Part shown: piece by piece, positions 12,018-21,725 of the stretch
Layout of the letters: each line of letters starts with the position of its first letter
How positions within the stretch are numbered: position 1 is the stretch's first letter
DNA from: Mytilus galloprovincialis
Taxonomy: Eukaryota; Mollusca; Bivalvia; Mytilida; Mytilidae
Length of the DNA: 64,000 bases
Assembly (NCBI RefSeq): GCF_965363235.1
Contig: NC_134846.1
Coordinates: forward strand, 3,601,001-3,665,000
Reading direction: 5' to 3'
Translations under genes and position numbers: made by a program
Notes under the pieces: generated by a model
Database searches by the model: none
The model's input: the letters and a program-made list of their open reading frames with translations, nothing else
Told to the model about the DNA's origin: nothing

Positions 12018-12796
12018 ATTTAAGTTTTTCATAGTAAAGAAGTGTCTTCATCAGAATTACAGTTTACATGTGTTGTTTACATTAATGTCATTAATTAGTT
12101 CTGCACAGTTAAATGTTAGAAGGAACTCTTTAGTTCACATAAATTCTTTTATAGCTGTTTAACTTAAATCTGCCAATGTTTCTATTTCTTTTGAATCCTA
12201 TTGATAGGTTTTTATTGAATTTGTCACCTATTGTAGAATCTATTTTGATAAGATTCCAGTATTTCCTGAATATTGTATTCTGCTTAAGAATTCGATTGAT
12301 TATTCGTAATGAATGATATATTTTATCTATTTTCAACTTTGTTCTTTTTCTAGACATAAATTCATAGAAATTGATCCAATATCCACCTATTTAGGTGAAA
12401 ATCCTAACTCTGTCCTGATTTCATAGACAGAATTTCATAGAAATTAATCTAATATCTATCTATCCATTAGTGCATATCACAATTTTAAATTAAATAAATG
12501 TGCCTTCAAGTTGTTCATGTGTAAAAAAAAATGCTAAGGATAATGCTGTGGATTCATTTAAATTTTGTGGTCACATGTATCAATTTTCGTGGATTAAAGA
12601 AATTTTGTATTTGTTTTGTTTGGTTTTTTCATAGTCTGTATACAACCCGATGGCAAATTTATAATTCGATTAACATTTAAATTTGTGACTCAGCTGTTTC
12701 AATGAAAACCACGAAAATTGGTATCCCATGAATAATAATGAATCCACATTGAACATTTTCAGCATGAAGGTTTATGCCATTCTGTTCTTATTTCAG

Positions 12797-12922
12797 ATTG
12801 ACATATCTGTAGGACATGCAGTTAGCCTAGACAAACTAAGGAGGAGAAAGGTCTTTGATTCTGAGTTCTCTGTGAAGTTCAAGGTCTTTTTTAGTCTAAA
12901 TTATAATGGGAAGATGTGAACG
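12797..12922 (+). other. Possible exon, partner at 16705
   Basis: The segment follows a good acceptor ('TTCTTATTTCAG') and ends at a strong donor ('GAACG|GTAAGTTTG'). A second acceptor ('ACTTTTCTTTGTAG') precedes 16705. Joining the two gives a short frame starting at the ATG within 'ATAATGGGAAG' and ending in a stop near 16770. Nothing about the product is recognisable, and the 3.8-kb intron would contain the 14277-16416 element. It may be part of an untranslated or non-coding transcript. Confidence 0.25.
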
Positions 12923-13394
12923 GTAAGTTTGAAAGTTTGTAATTGTGCAAAAATATGTTATTTTTAACAAAATGTGCTGTTTCACAAATAAAATCCTCTG
13001 TCTCTTAGACACTTATTTAGCAATAAGGCCACTTTATTGGTATATGAAATGATTGTAAGCTGTATTTGCCTGACTGGTTAAACTGACCATGCCTTCATTT
13101 TCATGGATCAAGTTTATGTGATATTATTAAAAAAAAAGCGACAAATTTTCAATCATAAGTAAAGCAGGCTTAGTTGTTAATTTATGTGTCATTTGGGCTC
13201 TTGTGGAGAGTAAATGTCTCATTGGCAATAATGAATTATACCACATCTTTTTTATATGACATTTGAATGTTGCATTTATATATATATATTATATACATAT
13301 TGCACACTCATTAGCTGGCCAATTGTTTATTAGCATCCATGTTCACAAATAACTACAGTTGTGCAATAATGGGATGATTTTGTGGCACCATGTA

Positions 13395-14135
13395 CTTTAA
13401 CTGTTCTAGAGTAATGCCCCTTTACAAACAAACAAAAGTGCTGAATTTTGTTTCCATTTTCTAACTTTTATAAGTTTGCCTCTGAACCAAATGCTATGAA
13501 ATCAATACACAGCAATGCTTATTACCACAAAATACAGATCAAGTATGTATTAAGGGGGTGGTGTCACTTAACTGTTCTGTAGTTATGCCCCTTTACAAAT
13601 GAAAAATATGCTTATATTTATAGTTTCCGTTCTCTAACTTTGATTTGCCTCAACTAAATGCAATTAAACTTATACACAATGCTTGTTACCACAAAATACA
13701 GATCAAGTTTGAATTTTAAGGGGGTCACTTTAACCGTTTTAAAATTATGCCTCTTCACAATGATTGCTGAAATTTTCATTTCCATTCACTTACTTTAATT
13801 AGCTTGCCTCAACCAAATGCTATGACATGTATGAATAATTGTACACAATATTTATTACCACAAAATACAGATCAAGTTTGACTTTTGAGGTTGTCATTAA
13901 ATGTTTTAGAGGTATGTCCCTATGAAAATGGAAAAATTGCTGGATTTGTTTTTCCTTTCTCTAAATTAAGTTTGCATAAGCTAAATTTTATGAAACTTAT
14001 ACACAATACCTATTACCACTAAATCAGATCAAGTGTTTTCGGTAGAGTCAATTTTACTGTTCTTCAGTTATGTCCTTTTATAACTTTATATGATATGCAA
14101 GCGTGGGCATCATCTGTGATCCATTGATACATTCC
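13395..14135 (+). repeat. Tandem repeat of about 160-bp units
   Basis: Four and a fraction diverged units, each with 'GTTCTAGAGTTATGCCCCTT'-like, 'TTGCCTCAACCAAATGCTAT'-like, 'ACACAATGCTTATTACCACA' and 'AATACAGATCAAGTTTG' segments in that order. The array ends with 'TATGCAAGCGTGGGCATC' near 14095-14115. A single related unit lies at 31995-32150. There is no coding frame across units. Confidence 0.75.
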
Positions 14136-14276
14136 CCATTAAATTTTTTGTTAAACATCAATTTTTTTAATTTTTTGGTTGTCAGAGCCGATTAATGTCC
14201 CATTTGTTTGTAGGTAAGATTTGGTTAAGTAACACACACACATATATATATCAACCAGGTGCTCCGCAGGGCGCAG

Positions 14277-16416
14277 TTTTATACGACCGCAGAGGTCGAA
14301 CCCTGAACAGTTGGGGCAAGTATGGACAAAACATTCAAGCGTGATACAGCTCTGAATTTGGATTGCACAAAACAAATGTCAAGATTTTACAAATCAATTA
14401 AAGATTTCTTCTTCAAACTTTTTAAATCTAAAATTAAATAGTTGACACAGCATAGGTTTCTGACACAGAATGAATGTGGTCTAATGAACTTAAAATATTT
14501 TTTTTGCCTTTGAGCAATTCACTATGCTGTTGAATATTAATCCTCTCAAAAAAATGTTTGAAGAAATTTTCTTTTTATTTATGAAATCTGAAATGAGAAA
14601 AATTTAAACCCCCCCCCCCCCTTTTTTTCACATCCCCGTTTCCCTTTTTCCAAAACTGATATCAATTCAAATTTCTAATGGAGTTTGCAACAATAACTAC
14701 TCTTTTAAATACATCATAAAATATTAAAATGTAAAATAAAGTGCTTGTTATCACTGAATGGTAAAGATTGGTTGGTAGTAAAAGTGAATATACATTGTTT
14801 ATTGTATAAAACAATAAAAAAAAACTTCATCAGCAACATTTTATATTGGCAAATTTCCAATGAAGTTATTTACATAAAGTTATTGGCAAATAAAAATAGA
14901 AAATGACATCATAGTCATGTCTGGCAAATGTCCAACATACATTATCTAAAAACATTTTAGATAAGATAAGGAAAAAAAGCTTCATCAGCAACATTTTATA
15001 TTGGCAAATTTCCAATGAAGTTATTTACATAAAGTTATTGGCAAATAAAAATAGAAAATGACATCATAGTCATGTCTGTCAAATTTCCAACATATATTAT
15101 CAACTTCTATTCTATACAAAGAAAGATAACTCCAATTGAAAATTAATTGCTATTGCACAATATTGTGCAATTAGATATTTCTTGCTATTGTGCAATACTG
15201 TGCAATTGAAAATTTCTTGCTATTGCACAATACTTGATATGGAATCCTGATTTGGACCAACTTGAAAACTGGGCCCATAATCAAAAATCAAAGTACATAT
15301 TTAGATAAAGCATATTAAATAAGCTCAAGAATTTAATTTTTGTTAAAATCAAACTTAGTTTAATTTTGGACCCTTTGGACCTTAATGTAGACCATTTGAA
15401 AACTGGACCAAAAATTAAGAATCTACATACACAGTTAGATTTGGCATATCAAAGAACCCATTTATTCAATTTTTGATGAACAAAGTTTAATTTTGGACCC
15501 CCATTTGGACCAACTTGAAAACTAGGCCAATAATTAAAAATCTAAGTACATTTCTAAATTCAGCATATCAAACAACCCCCAGGATTCAATTTTTGTTAAA
15601 ATCAAACTAAGTTTAATTTTGGACCCTTTGGACCTTAATGTAGACCAATTTGAAAACGGGACCAAAAATTAAGAATCTGCATACACAGTAAGATTCGGCA
15701 TACCAAAGAACCCCAATTATTAAATTTTTTATGAAATCAAACAAAGTTTAATTTGGACCCTTTGGGCCCTTTATTCCTAAACTGTTGGGACCAAAACTCC
15801 CAAAATCAATACCAAAAGAGGGATGAAAGATACCAAAGGGACAGTCAAACTCATAAATCTAAAACAAACTGACAACGCCATGGCTAAAAATAAAAAAGAC
15901 AAACAGAAAAACAATAGTACACACGACCAACCTTCCTTTTATGGTCATAAACCTTGTGTTTAAATTTCATAGATTTCTATTTACTTAACTAAAGTTATTG
16001 TGCGAAAACCAAGAATAATGCTTATTTGGGCCCTTTTTTTGCCCCTAATTCCTAAACTGTTGGAACCAAAACTCCCAAAGTCAATCCCAACCTTTCTTTT
16101 GTGGTCATAAACCTTGTGTCAAAATTTCATAGATTTCTATTAACTTAAACTAAAGTTATAGTGCGAAAACCAAGAAAATGCTTATTTGGGCCCTTTTTGG
16201 CCCCTTATTCCTAAAATGTTGGGACCAAAACTCCCAAAATCAATCCCAACCTTCCTTTTGTGGTCATAAACCTTATGTTAAAATTTCATAGATTTCTATT
16301 CACTTTTACTAAAGTTAGAGTGCGAAAACTAAAAGTATTCGGACGACGACGCAGACGACGCCAACATGATAGCAATATACGACGAAAATTTTTTCAAATT
16401 TTGTGGTCGTATAAAA
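14277..16416. mobile_element. 2.1-kb TIR element with internal tandem repeats
   Basis: The ends are perfect 12-bp inverted repeats: 'TTTTATACGACC' at 14277-14288 and 'GGTCGTATAAAA' at 16405-16416. Inside: a near-identical pair at about 14823-14950 and 14975-15090 ('CTTCATCAGCAACATTTTAT'); a patch of 'TTGCTATTGCACAATATTG' palindromes (15150-15235); three to four copies of a unit with 'GGACCCTTTGGACCTTAATG' (15240-15760); then three to four copies of a unit with 'GTGGTCATAAACCTTGTGT' (15765-16340). The last 80 bp are CG-rich ('GACGACGACGCAGACGACGC'). No transposase frame remains, so it is non-autonomous. A retroelement 3'-tail copy is inserted at 15806-15929. Confidence 0.7.
15806..15929 (-). 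mobile_element. Penelope-like 3' tail inserted in the TIR element
   Basis: The minus strand matches the 3' tail of the Penelope-like element at 40938-43545 ('GAGTTTGACTGTCCCTTTGG' and 'GCCATGGCGTTGTCAGTTTG'). It interrupts a repeat unit of the host element: flanking bases 'CCCAAAATCAATACC' and 'CAACCTTCCTTTTGTGG'-type sequence are contiguous in the neighbouring units. Only the last 115 bp or so of the retroelement are present. Confidence 0.75.
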
Positions 16417-17352
16417 AATGAAAACACCAGATTAGAAAAAAAAGATGCAGTATGATTGCTAAGGAAACAACTGCCATAATAATTATAAGAACAAAATTTA
16501 AACATCATCAGAGTATTAAGGCTTCAATTATTGAAGAAAACAAATGACATACAGTAAGCTATGAAAGGACCTATGATAACAAATTCATCTATTATCATGA
16601 TTATAAGACAGAATAAAATATGTCGGGGGGGGGGGGGGAATCATGAATATTAATATGCCTGAAGGACTTTAGAATATTGAACTTGAATTGACTTTTCTTT
16701 GTAGGATACAAAGAAATCTTGGAGGACAAATTGGTGTGAGTCTTAAAAGACACAGATTTGAAGATAAATGAAAGAAAAAGAATGACAAACATAATTTAAA
16801 GGACTGCAGACTTCCTGATATCTTTCAAACTGTTCTTTTGGTATACATGGTATAAATGTAATATTGCAATATCATTGTATTTGTATAGATATACATTCTG
16901 TAAATCTTGTTGGTGCCTTTTAGCTCCTTAAATGCAACCACTATTTAGTAAACATTGTCATGATTGTTGTTCTATATGTGAGCTTATTAGTTAACTAGAG
17001 CATAGTAATTGCATATATATGCAATCTTAGTCTTTTTAAATAAGAAATAATTTTTAAAACAAGTTATTCTAATCAGACTAATGGAATTTTATTTTGTATG
17101 TTTAACCTGTTATATGCACTTTGTCAAATTTAGCATGTTGCAAATGTGATGCAATATAGAGCAACCTTTATATTTCTTAGAAAATGCTTTTTCTGAACTG
17201 TAATGAAAAGTATGGTTATACATAATATCCAAAAAAAATTTTTTAAGTGAGACATATGTTTTATGAATATTTCAATAAATGTTAGAAACAAGTTTACATA
17301 AAAAATTTCTTATGTATCAAAAATCTGTGTTGTAAAATCTCAAAGATTTTTT
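16417..17352. other. No gene seen
   Basis: AT-rich sequence with a G run at 16625-16638 and the candidate acceptor before 16705 described with the possible exon at 12797. Nothing else is recognised. Confidence 0.5.
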
Positions 17353-18015
17353 TTCGGGATTTTTCTCAATATGTTTAATAAATCAAAATGAGTAATTTTT
17401 GCTTGTAGATTTTATTTCGGGATTTTCCCGAAATGGTAAAAAAAATCTATGCACCAAGTGTGTGCCGACATTAGATTTATATTTCGGGATATTTCCCGAA
17501 ATGTGAAAAGAAATTATTAGTCATGAGACCTAGCATATACATTTAATTTTTCGGGATAAATCCCGAAAACATTTGAAAACATCTGCGTTATGCATTTTGT
17601 AATTAGTTTATTTTTGTCAGGATATTTCCCGAAATGTGTTTCAGATCTGTTTGTTCAAACGCTTTGCCAACATATATGTCATAAAATTTATGTTGAAAAT
17701 GATTTCGGGATTTTTCCCGAAATGTTGAAAGAAATTATTAGTTATGAGACCTAGCATATACATTTGATTTTTCGGGATAAATCCCGAAAATATTTAAAGA
17801 CATCTGTGTTATACATTTTGTAATTAGTTTATTTTTGTCGGGATATTTCCCGAAATGTGTTTCAGATCTGTTTGTTCAAACACTTTGCCAATATATATGT
17901 CATAAAATTTAATGTTGAAAATGATTTCGGGACATTTCCCAAATAAATAGTTGTCATATATACATTTTTACCACAAATATTTTAAAACTTTCATATATTT
18001 TGGGAAATTTCCCAA
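17353..18015. repeat. Ten TTTCGGGA/TCCCGAAA palindromes, partly in 221-bp tandem units
   Basis: Palindromes or half-palindromes at about 17353, 17415-17433, 17482-17501, 17548-17569, 17617-17635, 17702-17722, 17769-17790, 17837-17856, 17924-17944 and 17998-18015, spaced 65-80 bp. The general form is TTTCGGGA, 2-5 A/T bases, then TCCCGAAA. Two tandem units with an offset of 221 bp (for example at 17511 and 17732) carry four of them each and share long unique spacers such as 'GAGACCTAGCATATACATTT'. The outermost copies have decayed. There is no reading frame; the function is unknown. Confidence 0.85.
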
Positions 18016-18536
18016 ACATTTAATGTAAGTTTTATCAATTATAAGAATAAAAACATGGAATATTGTAAAACTTTATGAAATCTGCATTCATTTATAGTAA
18101 ACATTGAAAAAGATTATAAAAAGGAATAAAATGGATTTTACTCTTTTAAAATAGAGTCTGTTGTTAATGTTTGAAGTATTTTAAAAAATATATGTAAACA
18201 GTTGAAGGTTGTCTTCTTTGCAGATTTTCATTGTACTTTCAATAGGTTCAATAAATCATGAAAACGATCTAGATTAAAAAAGGATGAATAAAGAGATCTA
18301 AAAACAACAACATAACATATTTTTTAAGAGAGTTTAACAAAAATATAAATAATTAATTGGTTAGAACCATTGAATATGTGGCACACATTATACACTGTTT
18401 TTTTTAGTTAAAAGGGTTTGCGACAAGAACCGCTCCATGTTTTATTATAATTTGCCATTTTGACGCCTTTGAAGCTATCAAACACTTCAACACTTTACCG
18501 CCTCACTTCTATAATACATAATGGTTTCTACATGTA

Positions 18537-18760
18537 AAAGGAAGATGTGGCATGATTGCCAATGAGACAACTCTCCACAACAGACCAAAATGACACAAAT
18601 ATTAACAGCTATATGTCACTTTACGGTCTTCAACAATGAGAAAAAACCCATACATACTAGTCAGCTATAAAAGGCCCTGAAATGACAACATAAAACAATT
18701 CAAGCGAAAACCCTAACATTGGTGTAACAGTACAACATAAGGGGAAAATTGATAAGCATG
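18537..18760 (+). repeat. Dispersed mussel repeat, copy b
   Basis: It contains 'CATGATTGCCAATGAGACAA', 'CTCCACAACAGACC', 'CTTCAACAATGAGAAAA', 'GTCAGCTATAAAAGGCCC' and 'AAAACAATTCAAGCGAAAAC', the same order as in 55668-56050. Probably a retroposed or small DNA-transposon family; the ends are not defined here. Confidence 0.7.
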
Positions 18761-20169
18761 CTTCTGATTCATATCAGAACACATATACATGTATTTTCTC
18801 ATTTACAGTACTTTCTTTACACAATTGGCGATTGGAGGAACACGTATATTGTGTTAGTTAAATCAAAAGGAAGGTTTCCCAAAAGCATTATTTAGTGGTG
18901 TGTATTTTTCATCTTTTATATAGATTAGACAGTTTGTTTTCCTGTTTTAAGGGTATTAAGTTAAGTCTTGTCATTTTTTGGGCTCTTTATATAGCATGTT
19001 AATTTATTGTCATAAAAATTCATAATATCTAATAAAATTAGTAGATTTAGCTGACAAAGTCCTTATATTTGAATAAAGAAACATTATTTGTAAGTGGAAA
19101 CTTGTTTAATGTTAATTAGGCTGAAATTAAAAATTGTTTGCTATCCCCTCTCTGTGATCAAAGTACGATAACTCTGGTCAATTTTCCTAACATTCAATCA
19201 TTATGTGAAGATGATATAGTTCTGTGTTCATTTATAGTTTTTTTTCAGAAAAACTTCTAATTGTTTTAGAAAGGTTCCAATTATATTTATTCACTACAGC
19301 ATTCGGCATCAGTTAAAAGCTTCTGGAATAAAGTGGTGGCTATAATGTACTATTTTGTGTGTGTGTGCGTATGTGTGTTTGTGTAAGGCGTTATTACACT
19401 TTTTTCATGTATTTGACTTTAGGGATCGAGTAAAGCAGATAAGTTACATCAGCCTTTCTGCTTCATTTGAGTTCTGACATAATTGTATACACCATGTTAA
19501 TCGTAGAAACAAATGCCTTTACGAGTAGAAGGAGGAATGCTGTTGAATATTTTTGATGCATACCACAGCTTCAAACAGTGTATTCTTGACAGCACAATTA
19601 AACCTATGTTTTTAACTGGCATATTGTACCTCAAATTGAAAGTAGAAAGAAAGTTTTGTTTTGATAACTTCCAGGATATGGCTTTTAAAGAGAGTAATTT
19701 CATGAATACTTGGAAGAAGATGCATTTTCTGTGACATAGGCACTTGTTTTAGAATATCCCCCCCTATATACCTTAATGTTATATTAAGGTATCATACAGG
19801 AAATTTGTATTCTGAAACAAGTGCTTGTGATCTTGATTTAGAGCAGTTTGTCCCATCACATGAAGAAACTTAAAGATGATGAGGGTAGATTTGACCTTGT
19901 TCATATAAGACGTTTTAGCCCGTTCTATACAATTAAATGTTACAAAAAAATATTTATAAGATAATAAAATAATTCTTTATATTGGTATATATTAATTTAA
20001 ATATTCCAAAACAAATAAAAGAAATTATTTATATACATAAATGTCTTTAAAAAACGTATGTAAAATACGAGTATCTAGTACATTTACAGATTTTATAACG
20101 ATCTTAAACTCAATAAAAAGAACTATTATGTAACACTTCGGTGTTGACATGAATATCAATAATGTGGTC
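18761..20169. other. No gene seen
   Basis: There are AT-rich unique-looking stretches, a GT-rich patch near 19360-19385, and open frames on both strands around 19500-19730 that overlap each other and have no recognisable content or splice support. Confidence 0.5.
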
Positions 20170-20417
20170 ATTTTTACAAATTTCCAGTTTACAAAACATT
20201 GAATTTTTCGAAAAACTAAGGATTTTCTTATCCCAGGCATAGATTACCTTAGCCGTATTTGGCACAACTTTTTGGAATTTTGCATCCTCAATGCTCTTCA
20301 ATTTTGTACGTGTTTGGCTTTATAAATATTTTGATATGAGCGTCACTGATGAGTCTTATGAAGACGAAACGCGCGTCTGGCGTACTAAATTATAATCCTG
20401 GTACCTTTGATAACTAT
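20170..20417 (+). repeat. Hammerhead-bearing mussel repeat, copy A
   Basis: It shares with 36112-36290 and the reverse strand of 47247-47444 the order 'TAGATTACCTTAGCCGTATT', 'TTTGGCTTTATAA', a hammerhead core, then 'TAATCCTGGTACCTTTGATA'. The left limit is approximate. The repeat has no coding capacity. Confidence 0.75.
20340..20383 (+). ncRNA. Hammerhead ribozyme, type I with minimal stem III
   Basis: Core bases are all present: CTGATGA at 20346-20352; stem II GTC/GAC (20353-20355 with 20363-20365) around a 7-nt loop; GAAA at 20366-20369; stem III of two pairs (AC with GT) closing a GCGC loop; and C at 20377 as the predicted cleavage-site base. Stem I pairs 20340-20345 (GCGTCA) with 20378-20383 (TGGCGT), including wobble pairs. 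This matches the known hammerhead consensus with a very short stem III, as reported for animal retroelement-borne copies. Activity is predicted, not shown. Confidence 0.8.
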
Positions 20418-20537
20418 GTAAAAGAGAAATTATAACCCTGTTCAAGGTAGACAATCAACACATTGACTTTATAAAATTAAACATAGTTCAAAGGAATATA
20501 ACTCTTGTATACAAATGACACATCAATCGAATTAATT

Positions 20538-21725
20538 AAGGCCGTGTTCACATTGACATATACTCGGTGTTGTGTAAGTGTAACTCACACGTAAACTAAA
20601 CAAAATTACGTTCCCATTGATAAAACTCAATGTTTACATGTAGTGTAAATCATGTTTTGTCTACATGCAGTCGATACTCGATGTAGCTTTTGTGTAGATT
20701 AAGTGTACACAAAACTTGGCATTCAAAACATTAGTTTCACCGTGCATATTTAAGAAAGAATCGATTTTTGAATAAATTGATATTTTATAGAAATTATTAA
20801 AAGTTCTTTACAGAAATATTTGTCTAAACTATATATATTTATTTGTTTTGTTTAGAAATAAAACTTAACGTAGCTTTATTAAGCCTTTAGCAAGACTCAA
20901 AGCAGCATCATTGCCGAACACATAATTCATTTGAAAATTAAGGTCTTTCCGAGTGGACTTGACTTACACAGAAATATTTGCCACTGGTCTTTACTCAAAC
21001 AACGATTCACTCATAAATGCATTACTTAAAAAGTGTAAGGTAAATGTATCGTTTGTCTAGTGTCTTTGATCCGTGAAATTACACTTAAAAAGTAAATAAA
21101 AAAAACATTACCCCCTCCCTTTTTCAAATACTTCTTGGAGAAGAAATACCATTAAAGATAGAAATATAGTGATCTCTAATATATCAATCCTTCTTCTTCG
21201 TCTGTAAGTATCTTTAAACTACTGCAAATCATCAAAATGGCTTTCATAAAGAAGCAACCACTTAACTTAAAAAGGGGGGTATTTTGTTTATTTATCTGAG
21301 TCAGAATTATTTCCGCGCAAACGTTTTATTCCGTTTTTTTCGATGCTGGCAATCAACTTTTTTTTTCTGCAACATTTAACACTATAATGTATGGGGAAAC
21401 TCTTGATTCAGAATATTTTTTATCATCTGTAGAACCAGAATTGTTTTCTTTATCCAATTGGGGTCCGGAAGATTTCCATCCCCCCTATTTAGAGTCAAAT
21501 GGTTGTTCCCTTACTGCTAGAAAAGTTGTCCGAAAACGTTTTATTCGATTCTACGTAATGAACATTTAAATGACATAGAGTTTACAAATGTGAACAAATC
21601 TTATGTACAGGTAATTAAACAAGGTGTATAGATGTGAACAAATTTAATGTGAAACCAATGTCCAGTACATTAAACTAATTGTAAACAAGTTTACTGTACA
21701 TGGAGTTTGGTGTGAACACGGCCTT
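20538..21725. mobile_element. TIR element ending in GGCCGTGTTCACA
   Basis: The left end 'AAGGCCGTGTTCACA' (20538-20552) is mirrored exactly by 'TGTGAACACGGCCTT' (21711-21725). The ends are rich in GTGTAAAC/GTTTACAC-like motifs over roughly 130 bp on both sides. TTA stands just outside or overlapping each end, but no clean duplication can be assigned. The interior (1.2 kb in all) has one short frame at 21387-21569 without recognisable content, so the element is non-autonomous or decayed. Confidence 0.7.

Noticed and set aside
14277-16416. Reading the repeat-rich element as a satellite locus
   Set aside because: The exact terminal inverted repeats and modular interior fit a single mobile element better than an expanding satellite.
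17415-17433. Calling the palindromes NF-kB sites
   Set aside because: Only one copy fits the 10-bp pattern; most are longer and symmetrical beyond it, so a binding-factor name would be a guess.
17353-18015. CRISPR-like array of palindromic repeats
   Set aside because: Only eight-base arms are constant, spacers are themselves repeated in 221-bp units, and the sequence is clearly eukaryotic; no associated genes.
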